From contig NC_088319.1 of NCBI RefSeq assembly GCF_910592395.1, forward strand, positions 9,114,001 through 9,178,000: a stretch of 64,000 nt of DNA, given 5' to 3'. This DNA is from Lineus longissimus. Lineage: Eukaryota; Nemertea; Pilidiophora; Heteronemertea; Lineidae. Under the pieces are notes generated by a model that worked only from the letters and a program-made list of their open reading frames with translations, was not told the origin of the DNA and searched no databases. Positions 20,185-29,660 of this stretch are shown here, piece by piece; the first letter of the stretch is position 1; each line of letters starts with the position of its first letter. The translations under genes and the position numbers were made by a program.

Positions 20185-20547
20185 ATGACGAATGTGTTTA
20201 GCGGATCAGACAATTAAAATCTCACTGTCAAAGTTAAAGTTTCATTAGAAAATGAACTTGAAAAAATTAAAACTGAAATCAAGCAAGATAAACAAGATAT
20301 TGAAAAATATAAGGCTGAAATTGAAGCTACAAAACATGATCTTGAAAAATATAAGGCTGAAATTGAAGCTACAAAACATGATCTTGATGCCATCGTTGAA
20401 TTGAAAGAAAAGATAAACAATCAATTTTCAAAATTACAACCTTGGCTAAATAGATTGGGCGGATACCTTCATAGAGAGCTAACAAATCACAGATTTCAGA
20501 ATATACCTGATGTAATTAAACTGTCTCCATCATTATGGATTGATTAA
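20185..20547 (+). pseudogene. Coiled-coil Polinton protein with early in-frame TAA
   Basis: This is a plus-strand gene of 120 codons starting AAAATAAATGACG, the usual context. A TAA at 20215-20217 follows the tenth codon, then the same frame runs open to TAA at 20545. The protein has a short strand (NLTVKVSLE) and a long Glu/Lys coiled coil in which KYKAEIEATKHDLE is tandemly repeated (42-bp unit at about 20308-20385). The C-terminal domain includes LQPWLNRLGGYLHREL and ends SPSLWID. It lies divergent from the capsid-like gene and convergent with the integrase gene. A coiled-coil structural protein is likely. The early stop makes this copy defective unless a downstream start is used. Confidence 0.6.
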
Positions 20548-20556
20548 GGTGTAAAA

Positions 20557-20584
20557 TCTTTATAAGGTGTTAACCCTATAAAGG
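20557..20584. terminator. Imperfect hairpin between convergent genes
   Basis: The inverted repeat CTTTATAAGGT / CCTATAAAGG around GTTAAC lies in the 39-base gap between the plus-strand coiled-coil gene and the minus-strand integrase gene, where both transcripts would end. Confidence 0.45.
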
Positions 20585-20586
20585 TC

Positions 20587-21600
20587 TTACTCTCGCTGGT
20601 GCTTTCCCCTCAACCGTGAGTCAATAATATTTTCTTTATCAAGTCCTTCTTTATGTTTTAAAATTTTTTCTACTTTCACTTCTTTATCTGCTTTCTCAAC
20701 CTCAGAAGAATCCAACTCAAAATCTTTTTTAATTTTTTGTAAGTCATCAAGTCTAACTCTTTCGTCATTATTTAAGATAGCATGAACACCTTCAATATTT
20801 TTGATAGTGTAAGTTCTATTGCTCCAAATCTGTTTGTAACCTTTTGTAAATATAGGTCTCTTCAATTTTTTTCTAACTAATTCTCCAATGTTAAACTTGT
20901 GTACAACGGGCATAGATTTTTCTGCATTTAATTCAACTAATTCAGTAGCATGAAGGTTAGCTTCATTTGGACTATAGTCTAAAATGCCAGAATGAGGTCT
21001 TTCATTGTATGCACTAATGTGATCTTGCAAATGATCAACCCATTTGACTGTATTTTTCTCTGTGAAATCTTTGAAGACCATTTCTTTAATAGTTCTAGAT
21101 AGTCTATCAATTAAGCCTAATGAATGATGATCACCAATATCCACTGTTCCATGTCTAATGTTTAATTCCTTGAATAAATCTTGTAGTGGTTTGTTTAAAA
21201 ATTCATTGCCTGAATCTGTAATAATAAGTGTAATACTTCCAGTATCATTATAAATTTTTTCAAAGCCATTTTTCACTTCAAACTTTGTCTTATTTTTTAA
21301 TGCTTCAGCATAAGCTTTTCTAGTGAAAGTATCAATAGCAAGTAAAATCCATTTATACCCTTTATTTTGTCTTGAGTAATTACTCATGTCCAAAAGATCC
21401 ATGAACCAAAGAGCATTTTCACGATAAGCTATAATGTGACCTTGGATTTTATTGGACTGCTTTTTGTGAAGCTGATAGCTTTTCTGAGATTTTACAAATT
21501 GATCAATGTCATCAAATTTTATACTAGGATCCTTCTTTTTCATGATTTTATAAAATTTTAAAGCAGAAGGATATTTGTACCTTGCATATGCTTCTTGCAT
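20587..21600 (-). CDS. Retroviral-type integrase of the Polinton
   Basis: This 337-residue integrase (rve superfamily) would insert the element into host DNA. An N-terminal helical region precedes the RNase H-fold core. The first acidic residue is in WFMDLLDMS (about residue 72), the second in LIITDSGNEF (about 129), and the third position is exactly 35 residues later in LGLIDRLSRTIKE. Asp replaces the usual Glu there, giving D,D-35-D. A C-terminal SH3-like segment follows (FNIGELVRKKLKR, FTKGYKQIWSNRTYTI), as is usual for Polinton integrases, then a charged tail. The frame is intact. The start (TAAATG) is 5 bases from the end of the preceding gene. The 6-bp target duplication agrees with this enzyme class. 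Confidence 0.88.
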   Translation of the reverse strand: MQEAYARYKYPSALKFYKIMKKKDPSIKFDDIDQFVKSQKSYQLHKKQSNKIQGHIIAYRENALWFMDLLDMSNYSRQNKGYKWILLAIDTFTRKAYAEALKNKTKFEVKNGFEKIYNDTGSITLIITDSGNEFLNKPLQDLFKELNIRHGTVDIGDHHSLGLIDRLSRTIKEMVFKDFTEKNTVKWVDHLQDHISAYNERPHSGILDYSPNEANLHATELVELNAEKSMPVVHKFNIGELVRKKLKRPIFTKGYKQIWSNRTYTIKNIEGVHAILNNDERVRLDDLQKIKKDFELDSSEVEKADKEVKVEKILKHKEGLDKENIIDSRLRGKHQRE

Positions 21601-21605
21601 TTATT

Positions 21606-22853
21606 TTAAAGAATAGTTTGAACTAAAAGACCTACAATAATTAATCCCATTGTAAAAGGTAAATGTGATTCTGACTCTATTTGACTCTCACGTCGCTTGT
21701 CTACTACTATTTCAGGTTTCTCTAAAATAGGTTCTAAAGGTGACTTACTGCTGCGCTTTTTTCTGACATTGATATGTGAATTGATGCCAAAAGTTGTATT
21801 TTCTGTAGCGGTTAACAGAGAGTTATTATACCCTTCAATTATACCAATATGCAAGCGCATATGACTAGGAACAAGTTGTAATCCTAATCCAACGGCAAAA
21901 TCTAATCGTGAACCTGCTTTTTCTAAAGCGTATGCAAGCGCTTGTTTTGAGTGAATGAGTACGCTCGCTGACTGAAATGTTTTGATGGAATCGACTAACG
22001 TTTGACCTTGAATAGCATCTTCCACTAAAATTCCAAATTGCTTTTGCGTGTCCAATGAATCAAGAATATCCTGACGAATCATGGTTTGTGAACCTAGAAG
22101 GGTGTAAACATAAGTTCGAATGGATTCATTGATTCTACTCATGCCTGCTTTAGTCAATCCTTGACTGTCTAAGGTGATAAAATTTGTCCAATCGTCTGAG
22201 TAAATGAACGATAAATTATCAATATAAAGTCTATGATGGTCTGCATAGACATATCCTTTTTTATCTGCATTAAATGGAAACTTACTAGGATCATTCAAAT
22301 AATAGTTGCCATTGTCCATGACAATGTCTAGCGCTTGTATTTTACCTTTGTGAAAATAGTTGAAGTCAACAGAGCCAAATTCAAGTTTTAAATTTTCATA
22401 AGTTTGTTTATTGTAAGGATTTTTTGATGAATTAAAATCAGGATTTCCTGGTAAAGGAATTTTTAGCTGGTGTAATATCTTTCTGATGGTAAAGTACACA
22501 TGAAATCTAAAAATACTTTGTACTAAAGGATCAGCATGATTAATATGATTATGTCAGCTTACACCTGAACCTGATGTAGCGCAATATAGTGCAAATTTAA
22601 ATTGGTTTTTCCAGTTATCCATGCTTGCATTTTTAATATAATTTTGTACTTGTGCATAAGTTGAAAAATTTCGTAGAATCACCTTATTAGGAAAAATATC
22701 AATTGTATTGAATTCAAAACTTAGATTTGGTGTTACATGAATTTTTTGATGAATGAAAGGATTCTTGGTTAAAGAATTATTCTTGTAAGATACAGGATAA
22801 TTTGCATCTGGATTAAATTTAAGATAGGGTGGAAATGCATTGTGTGTTTCCAT
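21606..22853 (-). pseudogene. Conserved Polinton protein with C-terminal membrane anchor, one in-frame TGA
   Basis: There are 415 codons in one frame from ATG at 22853 (AAATGG context) to TAA at 21606, broken once by TGA at 22554-22556. The stop falls in CATSGSGVS-stop-HNHINHADPL and most likely replaces a tryptophan codon. The frame carries on with RFHVYFTIRKILHQ, LPGNPDF, a long soluble region and a C-terminal hydrophobic segment (GLIIVGLLVQTIL). I associate the 'CAT.GCGVS' and 'FHvY...R.IL..l..PLPG' blocks with adintovirus-like elements, without a known function. The position between polymerase and integrase genes is typical. TGA readthrough as Trp is unlikely because other genes of the element end normally with TGA or TAA and carry other stops. 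Confidence 0.6.
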
Positions 22854-22888
22854 TTATTATTATTTTTATTTCTATATTTTTATTTTTT

Positions 22889-22919
22889 AAACAGGGCTAC
22901 CAAATTGGTAGCCCTGTTT
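22889..22919. terminator. Intergenic palindrome after the polymerase gene
   Basis: This is a perfect inverted repeat, AAACAGGGCTACCA / TGGTAGCCCTGTTT, around AAT. It sits just beyond the 3' end of the polymerase-primase gene (22931) and upstream of the next gene's start (22853). It parallels the palindrome at 17206-17226. Confidence 0.6.
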
Positions 22920-22930
22920 TATTTTTTAAA

Positions 22931-24672
22931 TCAACATTCACGCTGTTTCAATATGTGACTGTGCCATTTTTGGCACAGTCTATTGAAATTTTCTTCTTGT
23001 TTATTACATGTCATTTTGACCACTTGATTTTCTTCTTGTTGATTACTCGCTCCGCTCGTAGAGGTTTGTGAATGTGCCATTTTTGGCACATTGAATTGAA
23101 GATCAGTGTATTCCTGTTTATTGTCAAATTTGGCCATAGAGTGTAAAACTGAAATATCATGGTCTGATTCTCTAAAATTATGCCATTTTTCTTGACATGT
23201 TTTGAAATTATATTTAGAGATACATCTTTGTGAAAATTCATCCCATAGATTGAATGATTCTTCAGTGTCAGATATTGAATGTAATATTTGACCAATAAAT
23301 ATCCAGTTTCTGTAACCAGATGATCTTTCATATGATAATAAATCTAGTAGGAGCTTACAATGCTCAAGATTATTGTCAAATTTTACAGATTCATCACAGT
23401 CGTATTTTTTAGCCTGTCTTTCAAGTGACATTTCATATTGATCTTTTTTGTCATTCTTGTTCAATCTTAGTAATTGAATCAACTCAATTAATGTGAAGTC
23501 ATTTTTAACTTCATTAAGATTTGAGTCAATTATCTTAGTGACTAGATATGGATGAGAATCTGTTTTCTTTCTAGATCCATACATTAACCATGGAACACTA
23601 GTAACAGCAGTATCCAATACTTCTTGATTGAACAGGGAGTTCACAGATTTTTTAATCTGACATATAAGTTCCTTATACTCCAGATTTACTATTCGACAAT
23701 AAGGAAAATGTAAATGAATGCCATTGGATAATTTACCATCTTTAGTTGAAATAGCCTTTTCTAAAACAAAACATTCTAAGGCTTTATCTGGCAAATCTTT
23801 AATGTGTTCGCGAAGGAATTTTTGATAAATTTCAATAACTCTCATGAGCTGGTCATTTGTATACAGATGAGGTGAATTTTTATAGTCAGACGGATCCATT
23901 TTTATGTCAAGATCAACGATGATTGAATCGTAGGCGTCTATCCCACGTCTTCTTTCAGCTAATCCAATGTCACAATCCTTTTCAATGCATTCTGCATACT
24001 CTCTTATGAATTCGTGGGAGTCATAGTCACTAATGTAAAACGTTCCTTTTGGATTGTAAACACCAATGTGTGTAAAGTCATCTTTTCTATAGCGATTTTT
24101 GATGAATTTATTTGTCAAGATATGTGTTCTAGAAGATCTTTCTATAGTAAATCTGTCTAGAATTGGCTTTATAATTTCGTAATGTCCTAAAGCTAAAGTA
24201 CTTATGCCATCTTCTAAAATTTGTCTTTTTGTATCCATTGCATCTAAAGCTACTTTGCTCACTTTTTCTGTGTAAAGTTGATGATTTCGACTTCTAAAGA
24301 CATTCATGCTTTTTTCAATTGGAATTTTTTCCAAGAGCACAGACTTGTAATCTTCAAAAGTGATTTCATTTTTGACTACTTGTTTTTTAATGCCTTTACA
24401 TTTTTTGACTTCGTTGTCTTTGTCAGTTGTATAACTGTATAGTTTTGATCTGAGTGCGATGAATTCAGTGATGACATGACCAGCTTCTTCGTCTTTGAAT
24501 TTGCCAATGACTTTTTTATTTGCTTCTGAAAACAGTGGAGCGTCTTTAGGAAAATTAGAGAAGTCATACCAGTGAGCATCTTTCTGCATGTCTTTGTAGA
24601 TATCAGGTGTTTCTATATGATAGACTAATGAGTCAGTATCAGTGTACAACAGTTGTGCTTTGTCACCATACT
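22931..24672 (-). pseudogene. 3' part of DNA polymerase B gene fused to an AEP-type primase region
   Basis: This is the continuation of the polymerase gene after the inserted repeat. It opens with KKYGDKAQ and motif C (YTDTDS, around 24636), then the thumb region to LALGHYEI (about 24180), where Polinton polymerases normally end. The frame goes on without a stop for about 415 residues resembling an archaeo-eukaryotic primase: a DxD motif (IVDLDIKMD, near 23920), an S/G-x-H motif (NGIHLHFPYC, near 23715), a third motif region (TSVPWLMYGSRK, near 23590), and a PriCT-2-like segment (SGYRNWIFIGQILHSI...NLWDEFSQRC, about 23215-23340). A low-complexity tail ends at 22931. No SF3 helicase follows. 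Protein-primed polymerases should not need a primase, so the fusion is notable. Confidence 0.75.
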
Positions 24673-24677
24673 TTTTA
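24673..24677. repeat. Target duplication of the inserted repeat (left)
   Basis: TTTTA at 24673-24677 matches TTTTA at 25797-25801 on the other side of the inserted repeat. With one copy disregarded the polymerase frame is continuous, which marks the precise insertion point. Confidence 0.7.
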
Positions 24678-24727
24678 GCTCACCTCTTAGCAGAGGTGAG
24701 CTTATCCCATACCGTGGCGTCCGTCGT

Positions 24728-24765
<38 letters not shown>

Positions 24766-25796
24766 CGTCGTCCGTTAGCAGGGCACGTTTCGTAACTGTT
24801 AGAGCTATTGAGTTGAAACTTGGTACACATGTACCCTTATGTAATGACACCTTGGAGACCAAGTTTGGGTCCGATTCGTTTCATGGTTTGGCCACCAGGG
24901 GGCCAAACGTTAAAAGTGAAAATATGCAATATCTCCCTTAATAGTAGTCGGAAAATTTTGAAAAAAATATGGTAGGTACTTCTAGCAAAGATGCATCATA
25001 TATCCTCCGGGTTTTTGATTTGACCTCCTTTTCAAGGTCACAGAGGTCAAATGGTGTAATTTGGCCATTAGGATGTAACGATGGCACGTTTCTAAACTGC
25101 AATGACTATTAATACCAAATTTGGTACACATTTACCCCTTAGTCAGGTGATCTCAGGGACCGAAGTTTGGTCCAATATGATTCACCACTTGACCACCAGG
25201 GGGCAAAATCCAAAAACCTTAAAAATGTGATTATTCCTTAACTTCTTGCCCGATTGCCACCAATTTGATATCATGGGTACATCTAACCACCATACAGTAT
25301 ATGACACAGGTTTTTAATTTGACCTTCTTGTCAAGGTCACAGAGGTCAAATGGCGTAAATTCGCCGTCAGGCCGTAACTATGGCACATTTCTTAACTGCA
25401 ATGACTATTGATCACAAATTAAGTACACATGTACCCCTTGGTCAGGTGATCTCAGGTACCGAAGTTTGGTGCGATCTGATTTGCCGTTTGGCCTCCAGGG
25501 AGGGGGCCAAATCCTAAATTTTTCAAAATGCCATTATTCCTAGTAATGACTTGCCCGATTGGCACCAATTTTATATCATAGGTACCTCTAATTCTAACAA
25601 CCATTCAATGTGTCACCCGGGTCTTCTTTGATTTGACCTACTTTTCAAGGTCACAGAGGTCGAATGTACTGTAAATTGGCCATTTCGGGGAAATTGTAAT
25701 TGCTTGGACCTACATCAAACCTAACACTACATGACACAATACCATGCTCTTTATCCATCTTTCCTCCACATGAGGTGAGCACAATGGCCCTGGCCA
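24678..25796 (+). mobile_element. Interspersed repeat family A, copy 2, inserted in the polymerase gene
   Basis: This is a 1119-bp non-coding insertion. It begins GCTCACCTCTTAGCAGAGGTGAGC (two arms of a short palindrome; given by its arms GCTCACCTC and GAGGTGAGC) and contains a GTC trinucleotide run at about 24720-24775. Repeated blocks follow ('aaggtcacagaggtcaaatgg', 'accaccagggggc', 'ggtaggta/ggtacatct'), and it ends GAGGTGAGCACAATGGCCCTGGCCA. The same family lies at 1393-3018 and 63158-63540. It is flanked by TTTTA duplications and splits the polymerase between motifs B and C. It has no transposase and must be mobilised in trans. Confidence 0.85.
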
Positions 25797-25801
25797 TTTT
25801 A

Positions 25802-28800
25802 TTCATCATATGATTATAATGGAAATCATACATGTGTATTTTTGACAGGTCTAAAATGGCCTGTCCCATAAATATTGGTTTATTCAGATAAACTTCTGCT
25901 TTTTGAGATTCTACCATGACAAGATCTTCGCCGAAAATTTTGCGAGATCTAAAATTATTCGAATTCACAAGCTTTCTATATTGATTGACATTTGTAGCCA
26001 ATGTGATGTTTTTCCTATCTCTGACTGATTCCATTGTCTTTCCAAAGCATGAATTGTTCATCAATTTGAAGAAGTCCTTTTCAAAGTCATTTTTCGCCTT
26101 GGCTCGTTGACTTGTGTTTAAGTCAATGTACTCTTTCAAAAAGTATGATTCTGTATAGGAAATTCCTCTATGAATCTTAGTCAATTTTAAACCTTGACTC
26201 AAATAGAACTTCAAGGCCTTGCGATGCACAATATAATTTTTCTTGTCTTGCAAGTTAGGAATCAACATTCCATTCATATGTTCAGGTGCAAGTGGATAGG
26301 CATTGTGCAAATTGTGCAAATGTATAGGATATTCTAAGTCAACTTCTAAAGTACATGGAATGCTTTGCCAATTTTTTAATTCTGATTGAGTCATCCATTT
26401 AAAATTAGAATGAGGTAATTTTTCACTCATGGATAATCCATACAAATTATTTGCATCAAGATAAGAGATATAACTTGTAGGTTGATTAGGATCGTGGTCT
26501 TTCAAATAGGGATTATTTGCTTTTGCATATCTGTGACTTGCTTGACAGATTCCTCCTCTAATTCCACATTCAAAGAAGTTGTAATGGTCCACATCTGTAA
26601 GGAGTTCAATTTCAACATCTGTCATTTTCAACATGGCTTGCCAAGAAAATCCTGGACCTGTATAAGTCCACACTGGATCTAAATTATAAATGTCCATACA
26701 TGTGTTCCTGAAATTTTCTAAAATGTCTGCTAAGAGTAGAACATCCGTTTTGAGATACAGGCTGTGATAATCTCGAAATGTTTTGCATCCAAATTTTTCC
26801 CATACATTCTTTGCATGGGAATAGTCTTCTTGTGAAATTTTTGTAGCATTAAATTTTGAGTCAAATGCTTCAATGGGAGGTAATTCTTTTTCTTCAAATT
26901 TTTCGTGTGAGTCAACCCATTCATAAGGATATATTCCTTTTCTAGTTAGAAGATCAAATTGTTTGCCTTTGAAAAATTTTGACAGATTCTTTTTCTCTGT
27001 GTTAGGTAAATTATTTGCAAGATTTGCTAGAGATGACTGCATGAGTCTATATGAGTCAAGAAATCTGATTGAAAATGACTTGTAGTCTTCAAAATGTAAC
27101 CTCTTGCTGAATGAAATATAGTTTTCACTATTATTTGCAAGCACATTTAAGTCACCTTTCAGATTTTTCACAAACAGATGAGCATCATAACCTGAAAGAT
27201 TATGAAAATACACTGGTATGAAATCAGGAGCTTGTAATTGAAGGTTACATATATTACAGGCTGCTCCTCTGTATTTTCCATTAAAATGGTTGTGATCACG
27301 AACTTTATAATTTTTTTCTGTAAATTTCTTGTCACAGAGATAACATTTTTCAGCTGACTCATGGTTATCCTGTTGTTCTTGTGTTAAGGGTAACATAGCT
27401 TTAGGTTCGGTGAAGTGCTTGTCATGAATGTTATAGACAGCTTTTTCAATCTCTTCACAGAATCTTTCTCCTATATCTTCATTAGGATCGTTGACGCTAT
27501 ATTCTACTAAGAGATTTTCATCTTTAATTTGTTCTGGATCAAATACAACATAGAAGCAGAATGAGTTAGGGATGTGTTCTTGATTTTGAACAGTTTTTTC
27601 ACCTAATTGTTTGTCAATTTTCTTCAAAGTTGATTCAAAGTCAGCAATGATTACAACAGGATGCTTTTGCTCCATTTTTTTATTTTTGAATTTGAGTATA
27701 TTCGAGTGTAAAAATGGAGTGCTAACTCTGACACATTCAAATTTTCTACAATGTGTCATGTGCTCCTGATATCTTTTTTCACGAAGCTCTTTCGTTGGTG
27801 CTGAAATAATTTTCAAGCATCTAAAACAAACTTTGACTTGTCCATTATGTTTAGAATTAGCTTTAGAAATCAGCCTAGAAAAGTTCTTGATCCAAGCATA
27901 GTGGTAATTTGCATCATCTTTGACATCTATATGGTGTTCACCTTCTGGAAAATCATCTTCATCTTTGTAGTGAAGTAAATTTATGTAGTGGCCATCAGGT
28001 AAAATTTTCTCTGAAATCAGTGTTGGAAAAAATTTAAAATTATTTGATGGAATAAAAGTATATACATTGACACCTAATTCAGGGTTATTTTTTTCAAAAA
28101 TTTCAATATCCTTGATTGTAACAGGATATTGAATTCCTCTGAACATGTGGTCAAATTCAGGTTTGTTATAATTTGAAACACGTTCTGGATGATTATTTAA
28201 TTTTAAAAGCGAAGCTTCAATAGAATATCTGAAGCATTTTTGATCAGAATTTTGTACATTGATTATAGCTTGTTTTTTCTGAATCTTTTCTGGTAAAGGA
28301 ATATAGGTTGATCCTGAAAATGGTGTATAATTGTCTGTATGTAAGTCAAGCTTAGTAATTTCTAATAATCTCCAACTTGAACCAGGTTGAAGAAGTTTTT
28401 TCTCTTCTTCTAACATTTTTGAAATAAATTTAGGGTAATCTAAGAGTCTTCCATAAAGGATGGTATGAAAAAATCTAAGTTGAAACTCTTTAACTTCATT
28501 CTTTCTTCGCATTAGAATATGTAGAATGATTAAAATTTTTAAACCTACTTTATTTTCCTCATTAATTCTTTCTTGAAGAATAGGTTCTATTTTTTCCAAG
28601 TAAGGTTTAACACCCATTTTAGGAAGTCCCTCCATTTGGAAATTATTAGCAAACCCTCTTAAAGAGGAGTTGACTTTTTTAAATGATTTTAACTCTATAT
28701 GTTTTTCAATGAGGTCTTTGATCAGTGATTTTTTCATACTACCTTTGACATCAATGTTAAGCTCCTTCGCCTGTTTGAAAAGATCTGATTTCAAAATTCT

Positions 28801-29418
28801 TTTCACTGGTTCCTTGGTCAAGAGTTCTTTCAACTTCTCAATATTAAGATTCTGATAACTCCTATGACCAAGTTCTTTAGCTTTTTCTAAAAGAGGTTTT
28901 CTAATAGAAATTTTTGGCTTTACAGGTTTAGGTTTGATGTCAATCAAATTTTCCTGTGAAATTTTTTCTTCAATGATATTTTCTAGTTGTTCTTTTTTGA
29001 ACTTCCTAGCATTGACTCCAAGTCTTTGTGCAAGAACTCTTTTTTCAATTTGAGAGAGTTGTGAAACTGACTTGTCAATTTTCACTTCAATATCATTGAA
29101 GCTGTTTGGGACTTGTTGAAGTCCTTCTAATAACTTTTCTCTTGATAGAGATCCGTATTTTTTCACCTTATTTCTGTAGGCGAGTATTTTCAATTCATCG
29201 GTAGATAATCCCTCAGCTGGAAAAGCCAGGGCTGTTGGGAAATTTGTATTTGTATTCATATTTGTCGTTGTCGTTGTCATCTCTTTATTTATAAAAAAGC
29301 TTTTATTATTCGTTGTCGTTGTCATCTCTTTATTTATAAAAAAGTTTTTATTATTCGTTGTCGTTGTCATCTCTTTATTTATAAAAAAGTTTTTTATTAG
29401 ATATAGGCATGGAAACAA
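25802..29418 (-). pseudogene. 5' part of protein-primed-type DNA polymerase B gene
   Basis: About 1,200 codons are open until the inserted repeat at 25801. The N-terminus has several SAP/HeH-like helical pairs (LSTDELKILAYRNKVKKYG, LSQIEKRVLAQRLGV). The exonuclease follows: Exo I (IIADFESTLKK), Exo II (HNLSGYDAHLFV) and Exo III (YLKTDVLLLAD). Between them is a zinc/HNH-like block (CYLCDKKF, VRDHNHFNGKYRGAACNIC) common in this family. Polymerase motif A is YLDANNLYGLSMS and motif B is KLMNNSCFGKTM. Motif C lies beyond the insertion (24636). The likely start is one of three ATGACAACGACAACG copies at 29280, 29325 or 29370, each within a 45-bp tandem unit. The ATG at 29418 is further upstream and lacks the start motif. 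The gene would replicate the element's linear DNA. Confidence 0.9.
29278..29412 (-). promoter_or_regulatory. Triplicated start region of the polymerase gene
   Basis: There are three tandem 45-bp units, each containing TTTATAAATAAAGAGATG and the following ACAACGACAACGAATAAT. The promoter-like TATA block and the start codon are present three times, with ATGs at 29370, 29325 and 29280. Since 45 is a multiple of three, all copies are in one frame and a transcript starting upstream reads through them (INKEMTTTTNNKNFF repeated). Confidence 0.7.
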
Positions 29419-29660
29419 TTTTTTAAAGTTTCAGTTTTGAATAGTGAGTTTGTAGTCAAATGACTGACTATAAAATGACTACAACAAATATGAATAAAAA
29501 TACCTCCAACTTTAGTGAAATTTAAAATTCTAGTTAATCCTCACTTGAGCGAAAATCTAGAACTTAGGGTTCACCACGCCCATGAGAATTTGTGAAAATC
29601 ATCATGGATGAGGGTTCATTTATTTAGAAGAAATAAAATTTTCTTCTAAAGGAAATTATT
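29419..29660. other. Intergenic Polinton sequence
   Basis: This is non-coding AT-rich sequence between the polymerase gene and the terminal small gene. No palindrome comparable to those after other genes was found. The segment at about 29660-29695 shares 'attagatataggcatggaaacaattttt' in part with 29396-29425 (core GGCATGGAAACAATTTT against AGCATGGAAACAATTTT), a local duplication. Confidence 0.4.

Noticed and set aside
22554-22556. TGA as recoded tryptophan or selenocysteine
   Set aside because: Other genes of the element are broken by TAG and TAA in the same way, and no element such as a SECIS-like fold is evident; simple nonsense mutation is more likely.
24642-25796. Spliceosomal intron or intein within the polymerase gene
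   Set aside because: The segment is a known repeat family of the window with TTTTA duplications, contains stops in all frames, and lacks intein or proper splice-site structure at the junctions.
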